From positions 80,352,339 through 80,416,338 of the forward strand of contig NW_026262734.1 of NCBI RefSeq assembly GCF_021869535.1: a stretch of 64,000 nucleotides of DNA. Direction: 5' to 3'. Shown piece by piece: positions 49,001-55,500 of this stretch. A model generated the notes under the pieces. It did no database searches, was not told the origin of the DNA, and was given only the letters and a program-made list of their open reading frames with translations. Numbering within the stretch: the first letter of the stretch is position 1; each line of letters starts with the position of its first letter. Origin of the DNA: Mytilus californianus (taxonomy: Eukaryota > Mollusca > Bivalvia > Mytilida > Mytilidae). Made by a program: the position numbers and the translations under genes.

Positions 49001-52000
49001 TTGGCCCCTAATTCCTTAACTGTTGGTACCATAACCCCCAAAATCAATCCCCACCTTCCTTTTGCGGTATTGAACCTTATGGTAAAATTTCATAGAGATC
49101 CATTCACTTAAACTAAAGTTAGAGTGCGAAAACTAATGCGTATTCGGACGACGACGCCGGACGACGACGACGCCAACGTCATACCAATATACAACCACAA
49201 AAAATTTTTTGCGGTCGTATAAAAATATAGTGTCAAATCTTTCATATAGATTTTTTTGTAAAATAAAATGATGCAACATTTGCAGATATTTTTACTGGTC
49301 TTCCTTTATAAATATGCATTTCTTTAAACATAATTTAAAAGCAGTGTAAGGGAAGTAACCAAAACGTTGTATTTGGATTACCTCCCTTACACTGTTTTAA
49401 ATTATCTTTATTGTTCATTAACCATTCCTTTATACATAATTTAAAAGCAGTGTAAGGGAGATAATTTCAATGATGTATTTGATTTATCTCCCTTACACTG
49501 CTTTAAACTATGTTTTGTACTAAAGTATTTGTCCATTAACCAGGACAACCTTGTTTTTCCCCCTAATTCCTAAACGGTTTGAGCCATAACCCCCCAAAGC
49601 AAATCCTAACCATCCCTTTGTGGTATGGAAACTTGTAGTATAATTTCAGAGAGATCCATACACTGTTCCACAGTTATTGTCTGGAAACTAGAAAATGCTT
49701 ATTTTTGGCCCCTTTTTGGCCCCTAATTCCTTAACTGTTGGTACCATAACCCCCAAAATCAATCCCAACCTTCCTTTTGTGGTATTTAACCTTATGGTAA
49801 AATTTCAAAAAGATCCATTCACTTAAACTAAAGTTAGAGTGCGAAAACCAATGTGTATTCGGACGACAACGCAGGATGACGACGCCGGACGACATCGACG
49901 ACGACGACGACGCCAACGTCATACCAATATACGACCACAAAAATTTTTTTGCGGTCGTATAAAAATATATAAATTATGCTTAATACTTTATTAGGCAAAA
50001 AAAACATATGTCTGTGTCCTGCTTCCAACCATTTCAAAATAGGGTCAGTAGGTCTGGATTTTATTTAATTCTTTTCATGTCAATAAAGTCTGGAAATATT
50101 TCATGTTTTCTCTGAGTTTGATCCCGTTTCACACTTATGCATCTGTTAATTCGTGCATGCGTGATGATACATGTAAGTTTATGATTTTCAATGATTTAAT
50201 TGACAAGTTCTACACTCGATATGCGTTGATCTTATTACAAATTTTTAGTGAATAATCCAGTGGAAATTGGATTCTTTGTCAAATAAGAAGGCTAATAATA
50301 CTTATCCTTGAATAATTTTTTAGAAAGGCAATAAAATATTTTAGGGTCGGCGATCAAATTAGTGTCCCTCTAGAGGCAGGAAACAAGCATATATTTTTTA
50401 TGGCCTTATACATCTACATTTGTTTTAATCAATCATTTGACAATAATACCAAATTAGCTTTGTAAATATCAACAATAATCATAAATAATTAAAAATTAAT
50501 AATTTATCAACTAAAAAATAAAAATCATTAAAAAAAATCATTAAATTTATTCATCAAAATATATATTTTGACAGATATTCATCTAAAAAAACATCTAATA
50601 ATTTAACCTGTATAGATTATTAAGGATTTGATTGACACAATTTGAACAAGAGCTACATCCCTTATTTCTGCTTTTTGGAGGTCTAAGGTCAAATTCCTTC
50701 ATAAATCAGCCAAATTTAACTTGTTATACTGACCGCTATATTTTAGAAAAAGGTTTTTTATGAACCCTTTTTATTTCTTAAACTACGCGGCTTAATTCGT
50801 CAATTAGAATTAGAAAGGATCTCTTATCAGACTTGTGTGTATCGCATTAGTTCAAATAATTATGATGTCTTGAAAGGCTATTTAATTTTTTGTTATCATG
50901 GCTGTGATACCTTCCTACGAGGCGTCACAGCAAAAAATAAAATAGCCTTTCAAGATGTCATAATTATCTGGACTAGTATATTAAAAAAATCAACTGTTTA
51001 TCCCTCCAAAAAAGGCGACCAAGAGAAATAACTCAAAGTCATAGGAAGGCGTCACAGCAAAAAATTAAAATAGCCTTTTAAAACGTCATAGTTATTTGGA
51101 CTAGTATACGATGCAGTCCAGTAAATCCCCCCACATAAGGCTTTGATCGTTGTATTTCTGCTTAATTATATACAAATTGTATCAAATTTAATATAAATCG
51201 ATTCACTGACCATCTGACAAATCAACTTTGAGTAGTTTATATCATTTCACAAAAAATATCTGAAATAAATTATAAAATCAACAAAACAAGTGGGTCATCC
51301 GTGTTTTTATCGGAAATGTGTTTGTCCGGTAAATCCACCCATGCGCAGTAAATATGTATGGACATGATGGAGGGCCAGTTTATCACAAATTTATGAAAGG
51401 AAAAGGTGATCTGATTTATTAATAGACCACTTATAAAGAGATTCCAGATAACATGGATAATACAAAAAAAAATTTCAAGTCAGAAATGAGTTAAAATGTA
51501 AGCAATAATATGAGTATCGTTAGCTTTAGGAATTGTATTATATATATCACTAGATATTTTCCTATTAAAGGATTTTTCTTTAAAATTTTACATGCAGTGA
51601 TGATAAGTACAGTTCCTATGAATAAAATAGCAGACGAAATATTCAGGGAAGTGACAATTATGGAAGAAATGGGAGTGGGTGGGTTTAACGGAAGGGCTAA
51701 ATTACCTGACACTACTGTAGTATGCTTTATTTTGGCTAGTCAATTAACAAAACCAAACATTTATCCCTCCAAAAAGGCTGCCAAGGGAAATAACTCAAAC
51801 TCAAATTAGTATTACATCATTCGTAACTTATCTATGTGAACAAACCTAGGGTGTAAAGGTGTAGGATGTGAACGTGTTAAGTGAGCGAACTGCCCAGATA
51901 CCGTTAAAAAGGGGAGGGAAATCCAGTCTGTGTTACAGATAAATTTCAACATTGGTTTTTGTAATTATTTATAAGAGATTCTGATCAAAGAACACAGACT

Positions 52001-52161
52001 TCTATTAAATGATTATGCAAATTTAAGCCTTACACCTTATTTCTCCATGACAATACTTTATTTGGATAACATGCTATTTCAAATCTCTTTCCTCCCTTTT
52101 TCATCCGCACCACTGCAACATTTGTCAATCTTTTCTGTCCTGTCGGCTGAAAAACAGCCAT
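24941..52161 (-). CDS. SBDS: SBDS ribosome maturation factor, complete six-exon gene
   Basis: SBDS works with the GTPase EFL1 to release eIF6 from pre-60S subunits in the cytoplasm, allowing subunit joining. Coding exons are 52161-52034, 41263-41134, 35586-35386, 34765-34681, 25921-25836 and 25066-24941, giving 251 aa with every splice phase consistent. The N-terminal FYSH domain has [20 protein letters not shown], and [19 protein letters not shown] follows. The central domain has [30 protein letters not shown] and [14 protein letters not shown]. The C-terminal domain has [20 protein letters not shown] and LKDVEEGDE. Length and order match the human protein (250 aa), and exons 1-3 (128, 130, 201 nt) have the human sizes. 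The human exon 4 equivalent is split in two here. The introns (10.8, 5.5, 0.6, 8.8, 0.8 kb) are full of mobile elements. The gene is head-to-head with the clathrin-like gene. Confidence 0.97.
25380..25745 (+). repeat. Dispersed repeat in SBDS intron 5
   Basis: It contains GCGCCAGACGCCCGTTTCGT, CTACAAAAGACTCATCAGTG and CGAAGTTGAAGAGCATTGAG, which I remember as a very common mussel repeat. It sits between exons 5 and 6 and has no coding potential. Confidence 0.55.
25836..25921 (-). CDS. SBDS: SBDS exon 5
   Basis: 86 nt encoding [20 protein letters not shown] then DFDGDLEM. The first codon (Ala182) is split with exon 4. It matches the human stretch beginning GKKLKEK and containing IESEDYG. Acceptor TTTCAG, donor GTAAG. 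Confidence 0.95.
26390..27032 (+). mobile_element. Hairpin-ended element, family F4
   Basis: The 5' end has a small hairpin (AGGCTCTCAAGAGCCT) and the motif GCTCACCTG (26415-26423). The body is followed by a GACGACGACGACAGACGACG tract. The 3' end is a stem-loop 27001-27032 with GGGCCCTTCGGGCCC inside and right arm GGGTGAGC, complementary to the 5' GCTCACC. It lies antisense in SBDS intron 4. Confidence 0.7.
27041..28449. other. SBDS intron 4 sequence without a recognised feature
   Basis: No coding signal was found. A block near 27178-27240 (AACCTCATTAAGTCGAAGTC, AATCGACTTATCC) looks like a pogo/Tigger-type transposon end, but no matching opposite end was confirmed. The 97-codon frame at 27467-27760 has no recognised domain. 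Confidence 0.45.
29996..31639 (+). mobile_element. Degenerate hAT DNA transposon with exact 8-bp target duplication
   Basis: The terminal inverted repeats CAGGGCTTCCAAAA...TTTTGGAAGCCCTG bound a 1644-bp element, flanked by TAACATAA on both sides (29988-29995, 31640-31647). An 8-bp duplication and CAG...CTG ends are diagnostic for hAT. The empty-site sequence survives in sister repeat units (TTGGTACCATAACCCCCAAA near 40342, 49026 and 49740). A transposase fragment lies at 30765-31016; the rest is lost. Confidence 0.93.
30765..31016 (+). pseudogene. hAT transposase fragment
   Basis: An 83-codon segment including [20 protein letters not shown] and ILYLSYL, the DUF4371/hAT-type transposase block normally written IMIDESTD. 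A full transposase is several hundred residues, so this is a remnant of the element at 29996-31639. Confidence 0.85.
32123..32535 (+). mobile_element. Hairpin-ended element, family F2
   Basis: The 5' motif GATACCCCCAC lies at 32123-32133. Two ~180-bp units follow (GAACAGGAAGTTGTTGAGTG..., CTGAAAT/CCAAATTTCAGAAATCCT), then a GGACGGATGGACGGAATGAC...GACAGACAGAGG tract. The 3' stem-loop 32506-32535 (TATACCCCCAC...GCGGGGTATA) has a left arm that repeats the 5' motif and a right arm that complements it. It lies antisense in SBDS intron 4. Confidence 0.72.
33017..33442. repeat. Inverted and direct repeats in SBDS intron 4
   Basis: ACAATGCTCATTTGGCAAAGGTGG (near 33021-33044) recurs inverted as CCACCTTTGCCAAAAGAGCA near 33201-33224. 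A separate direct duplication (TTTTAAGACAACCNCAGCATACTT...TTCACTTGACTTAT) lies at about 33065-33150 and 33356-33441. The block may be a diverged foldback element. Confidence 0.6.
33602..34215 (+). pseudogene. LINE ORF2 C-terminal fragment with 3' tail
   Basis: An open segment with [37 protein letters not shown] and a following DDLRHVFF. This CxxC...HxxxxC arrangement with FRIS-HSL-IETGRY is the C-terminal zinc-binding end of a bivalve-type LINE ORF2. It stops at 34030 and is followed by an AT-rich tail with GTGCTTTAATAAA near 34201. The 5' part of the element is absent, as usual for truncated LINEs. Confidence 0.75.
34230..34425 (+). mobile_element. MITE with CCACGAAAAT-type palindromic ends
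   Basis: It contains CCAATTTTCGTTGATTTCAT at the left and AATTGGTACCCACGAAAATA AATTAATCCACAGTAT at the right, with repeated CCACGAAA words. A second copy at 59848-60238 shows the outer end TACTGTGGATTCATT. No coding sequence. Confidence 0.65.
34592..34680 (-). other. Possible alternative extension of SBDS exon 4
   Basis: Beyond the exon 4 donor the SBDS frame stays open to TGA at 34586 and reads [20 protein letters not shown], then [10 protein letters not shown]. This segment follows the spacing of the human SBDS region NEGKKLKEKLK...IESEDYGQQLE, with Lys-rich, Leu/Ile-periodic and ED...L features. A GT donor (GCA|GTCTGA) at 34592 would give a 174-nt phase-0 exon able to join exon 6 directly in place of exon 5. 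Either it is a decayed copy of the ancestral exon half, an alternative exon form, or chance. Confidence 0.35.
34681..34765 (-). CDS. SBDS: SBDS exon 4 (short form)
   Basis: 85 nt encoding [20 protein letters not shown] then MRLKITVP, ending CCAG|GTAATT in phase 1. The frame stays open past this donor for another 30 codons; see 34592-34680. Confidence 0.93.
35045..35300 (+). repeat. Dispersed repeat in SBDS intron 3, related to F1
   Basis: It has GGGGCATAACTCCAGAACGG, TTGCATGAGGCAAACTAAAG and TTAGAGTGTGGAAAC, then GACAGACAGAAGGACAGAAA and TAACACTTAATGCCC, as in F1 at 23728-24101. The terminal hairpin is decayed (TGCCCTTGCAAGGTA). It lies antisense to SBDS. Confidence 0.6.
35386..35586 (-). 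CDS. SBDS: SBDS exon 3
   Basis: 201 nt, 67 codons in phase 0, encoding [20 protein letters not shown] through KPTKSTKQQ. Acceptor ATTTCAG, donor GTATA. Confidence 0.97.
35847..36262 (+). mobile_element. Hairpin-ended element, family F3, second copy
   Basis: The 5' motif AGTCCCCTACC (35847-35857) and the 3' stem-loop 36230-36259, ending TAGGGGACT, are complementary. Before the loop lies GAGATGGACAGACAGACGGA. Inside, at 36042-36064, sits a foreign 3' stem-loop (ATACGTCCCGTAAACGGGCG TAT), the leftover end of another family (F5). It lies antisense in SBDS intron 2. Confidence 0.72.
36270..36380 (+). repeat. D-type dispersed repeat, short copy
   Basis: GATTTGGTATGATTGCCAAT, GAGACAACTCTCCACCAAAG, ACCAAATGACGTAGAAGTA: a partial copy of the family at 59946-60140. 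Confidence 0.7.
36655..36960 (+). repeat. D-type dispersed repeat
   Basis: It runs from AGAAGATGTGGTATGAGTGC through CTTGGCTCACACCCAACAGC, ACCAACGGTCTAATCTATAT and AAAAAACGAGAAACGAGAAA to the AGGTTCCTGACTTAGGACAG block. It is the intact reference for the interrupted copy at 37135-37343. Non-coding. Confidence 0.8.
38275..40528 (+). mobile_element. Hairpin-ended element E3 (nested in E2)
   Basis: The host B unit reads CATAAAACTAGA before it and AAAAATGCTTGTTTTTTGCC after it, matching the uninterrupted word AACTAGAAAAATGCTTG of other units. The 5' motif ATACGATCGCA lies at 38300-38310. The core is module C (38470-39080), a 35-bp array (39145-39370) and module B units (39560-40440), then GACGACGCCAGACGACGACG. 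The 3' end is the stem-loop 40507-40528, ending TGCGGTCGTAT. Confidence 0.78.
39145..39370 (+). repeat. 35-bp tandem array
   Basis: Six copies of a TTCTTGCTATTGCGCAATAC TGTGCAATTGAAGAT unit at an exact 35-bp spacing (TTCTTGCTATT at 39176, 39211, 39246 and 39281). It is part of the core of element E3. Confidence 0.9.
41134..41263 (-). CDS. SBDS: SBDS exon 2
   Basis: 130 nt encoding [23 protein letters not shown] and EICLQ. Acceptor TTCTAG, donor GTACTA. It lies 10.8 kb downstream of exon 1. Confidence 0.96.
41640..42116 (-). repeat. D-type dispersed repeat, long copy
   Basis: Reverse-strand copy of the repeat also at 61535-62010. Both share ATAGATATAAGAAGATGTGG, GTGAGCCAAGGCTC, CAGGAAAACCAA and, further in, the CACCTTCACCC...TGAAACAATAGTGTAACATC block. 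About 480 bp, no coding capacity. It lies in SBDS intron 1. Confidence 0.85.
42117..43020. other. SBDS intron 1 sequence without a recognised feature
   Basis: AT-rich and apparently single copy. It has short direct words such as ATGTACATGTACATGTACAT near 42641. No coding signal was found. Confidence 0.5.
43026..44636 (+). repeat. Module A start followed by module C minisatellite
   Basis: Module A starts AAATGCTTCGCTGG and carries ATACGACCGCA (43054-43064). The module C array follows, with units of 126 or about 136 bp: TTAGATTCAGCATATCAAAG ... TTTAATTTTGGACCC ... GACCAA...GAAAACTGGGCC. Units start near 43252, 43378, 43514, 43650 and 43776. The plus frame stays open over three units at a time (about 95-107 codons), but only because the unit length is often a multiple of 3. 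The array is cut at 44636 by the transposon at 44637-46234. Confidence 0.85.
44637..46234. mobile_element. DNA transposon with CAGAGCTCCAGATAAG TIRs, 5-bp duplication
   Basis: The element starts CAGAGCTCCAGATAAG and ends with the exact complement CTTATCTGGAGCTCTG. ATGTA lies on both sides (44632-44636, 46235-46239), and the module C unit CCTTAATGTAGACCAATTT is restored if the element is removed. Length is 1598 bp. Near both ends the words AATTGGGTTTTT, or the inverse, recur. Small frames at 45494-45676 (minus) and 45587-45859 (plus) have no recognised transposase motif. A hAT-like CAG start with a 5-bp duplication is unusual, so the superfamily is left open. Confidence 0.82.
46240..46580 (+). 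repeat. End of the interrupted module C array and tail
   Basis: The last module C unit resumes (ACTATTTTGAAAACTGGACC), followed by TGTGCAATTAAAGATT words as at 39145, runs of C (CCCCCCCCCTTTTTTCCCCC near 46437) and a GGAGTTGGCAACCATAATTA block. Confidence 0.6.
47132..48104 (+). repeat. 523-bp higher-order repeat in module C
   Basis: Two four-unit blocks, beginning at 47132 and 47655, are nearly identical; each gives a 149-codon open frame with the same residues apart from a few changes. Offset identity at exactly 523 bp shows recent segmental amplification within the array. Confidence 0.9.
48607..48785. repeat. Two adjacent foldback hairpins
   Basis: Hairpin one (48607-48679) pairs ATAATTTAAAAGCAGTGTAA (GGGA) with TCCC TTACACTGTTTTAAATTAT. 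Hairpin two (48710-48785) pairs GCAGTGTAAGGGAGATA with TATCTCCCTTACACTGC. The arms are 24-28 bp with loops of about 20-30 bp. Both recur at 49330-49405 and 49437-49510. Confidence 0.92.
49330..49510. repeat. Two adjacent foldback hairpins, second copy
   Basis: Duplicate of 48607-48785 with a few base changes; both palindromes are retained (49330-49405, 49437-49510). Confidence 0.92.
49969..50855. other. SBDS intron 1 sequence without a recognised feature
   Basis: AT-rich DNA, no coding signal or clear repeat. Strings of ATCATTAAA/AATAATT words occur around 50470-50560. Confidence 0.5.
50856..51110. repeat. Foldback repeat with an extra half copy
   Basis: ATAATTATGATGTCTTGAAA (GGCTATTT) at 50856-50895 is the complement of AAATAGCCTTTCAAGATGTC ATAATTAT at 50931-50968. 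The right arm plus flank (GGCGTCACAGCAAAAAAT, AAATAGCCTTT, GGACTAGTATA) recurs at 51048-51110. TTTATCCCTCCAAAAAAGGC lies between and is echoed at 51759-51778. Confidence 0.75.
51111..52033. other. SBDS intron 1 sequence next to exon 1
   Basis: No coding signal was found. A 99-codon plus frame at 51510-51809 ends in the dispersed word TTTATCCCTCCAAAAAGGCTG, shared with 51000, so it is probably repeat-derived. Confidence 0.45.
52034..52161 (-). CDS. SBDS: SBDS exon 1
   Basis: 128 nt: 42 codons plus two bases, starting [18 protein letters not shown] and ending WRNK then GT before donor GTAAGG. The split codon joins with T from exon 2 to give Val43. Confidence 0.96.
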
Positions 52162-52475
52162 TCTTCAATCCACAAATTTTACAAATCAAATATTTTAATT
52201 GCAGCTGTCAAGACGCGTTGAAAAACTTAACTTTTCCAAAAACTGCCAAATATGAGCATTTGCATGCCTGTCAGCAATACCGGAAGTTATTGTTTTCTGT
52301 AGCGTTTGTGGTTTCAACGTAAAAGAGTTCTTCTGCAGGTGCGCAAATGAAAATGATTGACAGTTGATGAATCAGGGATTAAAAGTTGCTGAGGATAATG
52401 ATGTAACTATGTAGAAGAAAACAAATATTTCGTTAAGGATCTTGTATACATTTTTTCGATAATGGAGGATTGACA
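52162..52475. promoter_or_regulatory. Shared SBDS / clathrin-like promoter region
   Basis: The two start codons, SBDS at 52161 (minus) and the clathrin-like ATG at 52476 (plus), are 314 bp apart and divergent. Near the middle is ACCGGAAGT (52279-52287), the consensus for ETS/GABP factors, which commonly drive bidirectional housekeeping promoters. GGTGCGCAAATG (near 52338) resembles an NRF1 half site. No TATA box was seen at a suitable place. Shared regulation is inferred. Confidence 0.7.
52462..52473 (+). promoter_or_regulatory. Minimal upstream ORF of the clathrin-like gene
   Basis: ATGGAGGATTGA (Met-Glu-Asp-stop) lies 2 nt before the main ATG. If it is in the mRNA leader, ribosomes would have to leak past it or reinitiate at once. 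Confidence 0.4.
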
Positions 52476-52529
52476 ATGACAAACAACAACAACAATACAC
52501 CTCCAGTATCTATACATGAGTTAATACAG
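52476..52529 (+). CDS. Clathrin-like gene exon 1
   Basis: 18 codons, MTNNNNNTPPVSIHELIQ, then donor CAG|GTATTT. The Asn run replaces the start of the usual N-terminus; the final HELIQ aligns with EHLQ of clathrin. Confidence 0.8.
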
Positions 52530-55500
52530 GTATTTTGATGCACATTACAGACTACACTTGTATATTTTGCTCACATGCCCTTGTTTCATGAGAAGAAAGA
52601 AGGAGGGAGCTTTAATCATGGCATGAAACAAGTGCCTGTGATCATGCTGCATGCTCAGAATAAATAAACATTATACATAACAAGTGTTCACTCATACAGT
52701 CATAATTTATACATGTTTCAAGTCCTGCTCATAACACATTTGATGTTGGATTAAAAATTTCTGTATCCGATCAGATAAATGAAGTTATGATACTGGATGA
52801 TGCTGTCAATATTAGTTTTCTGTTTTACCTGACACATCAAAACCAAGCAGTTTGATTGAGTCAGCACATGCAGAATATAAACTTTTACATGTTAAAAATA
52901 TATTATTATGATATACTCTGTACAAGTGCCTGCAGATAAGCTTAAGATAAATTTGGCAGTTGTTAAAAATTGGGGCAAGGAAAAGTTCAGAATATATATT
53001 GAAAAAATTGCCCTGAGAGAATTTTTTCTTAAATTTTGGGAACACCAAAAAGAGTTAGGCTTGGACTCTGGTAAACTTCACATTTTATAGATTAAAAACT
53101 AGCTTCTGACAATAAGCCTATTTTAAAAGTATATTGGATTTCAAACCCGTAATATTATAACCAAATATAGATAAAGTGCACACCAACTTCGTATAGAAAC
53201 TGGGCGATACGAAAAAAAGAAAATTAATGAACATTATTAGTGCCGCTGAAAAGAGAAGATCGATTAAGCACTCATTGAACAAAATGTACATTATCCAAAG
53301 TTAAGAATGAACATTTCATGCTTGAATGTCCACTCTATGCCAATGAACATCAACAAATGACAAATAAAATTGTTCAATTATGTCAAAACTATTTATTGTT
53401 AAACAATTGGCAAACATTTTATTGGCTTTTCAATAATGAAGACAAAACCATTTTATGTATACTTGCAAACTAATTATGAAATAAGAAACAAGGACATTCT
53501 TTAAATATATGTTTACATATTATTTCTGTTAACATTTTGTATTATGACATCATACAAAAGATTTAAACTGTATCCTTAAATCTTTTAATATAGTTACACA
53601 TTTGTACTATTAATAACATCATATGTCAGAACATAGTTTATGTTATTGCTATTGCTATTTGGATCATTCTATTCTCATAACAATTTTATGTATGTATCTG
53701 TATGCCCCACAGAAGGGCTCCGAATTGGAAATAAAATACAATTAATGTTTAATGTAGGGCCCTGCTTACATTTGGGTACTAGTCAACATACATGTACATG
53801 TGCCGCATCCGAACTCACAACCTCATTTTTATCAGACTAGTGATTGATGATGAACATGAACTTCTTAGTCCAGGGTTTTTAAATTTGTTGGTTAATGGAT
53901 TTCTAATGTTTGAGATTCCAATCGGTTGATAAAAAAAACCCATAAATATGTATCGAATTACAGTGTGCATTTGTACTTCAGCATTATTACAATATTTGTG
54001 TTCTCCTTTTTTGTCAACAATCCTTAAATATTAGTGGCAAACATTTTTTCGCAGCTGGCTTTAAACAAACAGTGCATGTCATTGTTAGCTTATCCAAAAT
54101 AGTTCAAAATAAAATCTTATGGAATTATGACAAAAAATGAAAACAAACTATTGTTTAAAGGGCTTTTCACATAGGTTTTCGTTCAGTTAAATTATTTCCG
54201 TAAACAACATTTCCAAATCTGTTCAATTGTCTATTTTTTTGGTTTAAGTATAATACAAATATTCACATAATTTGAGATAAATGCTACTACGCAGATATTT
54301 TTATTTAGATTTCAAGGATAATGAAATTGGTAGAGACAGTAGGGAGAAAAAAAAACCAGTTACATGAAATTTGAATTTAATTTATTGTTTCTGAAAATCA
54401 AGAAAATTGGGTCTGCGGATCTGTAAACCAATAATTGAAACTTATTCTTTGAAGTTATCAATTTAAAACTGTAGTAAGAAAAACTGAATATTATATTTTC
54501 ATCAGAGTCTGTATTTCTGTGGTTGTCATTGGTTCCTGTCTATCATATTTGTTTTTCGTTTATTGTTCATGTTCTTTTATCATAAATCAAGCTGTTGGTT
54601 TTCTCTTTTGAATTGTTATACATTTTGTCATGACAGTGCCTTTTATAGCTTACAATTCATTATGGGTTTTGCTTATATTGTAAAAGGCTTTACAGTGACC
54701 TACATGTATAGTCAAATAATAGTTGCTTACATCTTTGTGCATCCACATCATTTGGTCTCTGGTGGATAGTTGTTTCATTGGCAATCATACCACATCTCCT
54801 CAGTTTTTATTATCATCCTCTACTACATATGCTTCATGTCCTTTGGGATGCTCTTTTTATCTGTAGTATTTAATACCTTTAAGTTACATGTATAACTTAT
54901 AGGGCTATGCACAAAGAACTTTAAATGTAGTATGCTTCAATCAGAAGTTTTTTAATTATTTTTTTTGGATCATTTATAGACATACATTTTGTAAGTAACA
55001 TGAAGTCTAGAAAAAAAAATTAAGTTACTAAATTTAATGTTAAGGGAAAGGTCTTACATAGAGTTTGTATCATGTTTATTTCACCAAAAAACGATTTCCT
55101 GATCATTTTTATACGCCTGTTTACGGGACGTATTATGGTATACCGTTGTCCGTCTGTCCGTCTTTCCGTCTGTCCGTCCGTCTGTCCGTCGTCAACATGT
55201 CGGACATTAACTAAAAAATGCTTTAACTAATTTGCATAAAACTTTGGTGAATTGTTTATATCTATTGACGTGAGCTCCCTTTCTTTTTTTATAAAATTTA
55301 GATTTTACGTTTCCGAGTTGTGGGGTTTTATTCATTAAAAAAAGGGGGATTTTCCAGTTTTTGGACAATAATTCAAGAATGCTTTCACCAACTTGCAAGA
55401 AATTGTGGTGAATTGTTTATATCTATTGACATGAGCTCCCTTTCAGTTTTTATAAATTTTAGATTTTACGTTGCCGAGTTGCAGGGTTTTATTCATGAAA

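Larger units (their letters stand above)
46581..49220 (+). mobile_element. Hairpin-ended element E5 (module A plus module C core)
   Basis: The 5' module A carries ATACGACCGCA (46607-46617). The module C array runs 46780-48530, including a 523-bp higher-order repeat whose two copies start at 47132 and 47655. Then come two foldback hairpins, one module B unit, GACGACGACGCCAACG, and the 3' stem-loop 49189-49220, ending GCGGTCGTAT. It may be nested in a larger element running 43026-49960; the flanks do not settle this. It lies antisense in SBDS intron 1. Confidence 0.65.
48572..49968 (+). repeat. 723-bp tandem segmental duplication with paired foldback hairpins
   Basis: CTGGTCTTCCTTTATAAATA begins each copy (48572 and 49295). 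Each copy holds two stem-loops, a module B unit, a GAC-rich tract and a terminal GCGGTCGTAT hairpin. Differences are small and scattered. The second copy ends at 49960 with the same stem-loop as the first. Confidence 0.9.
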
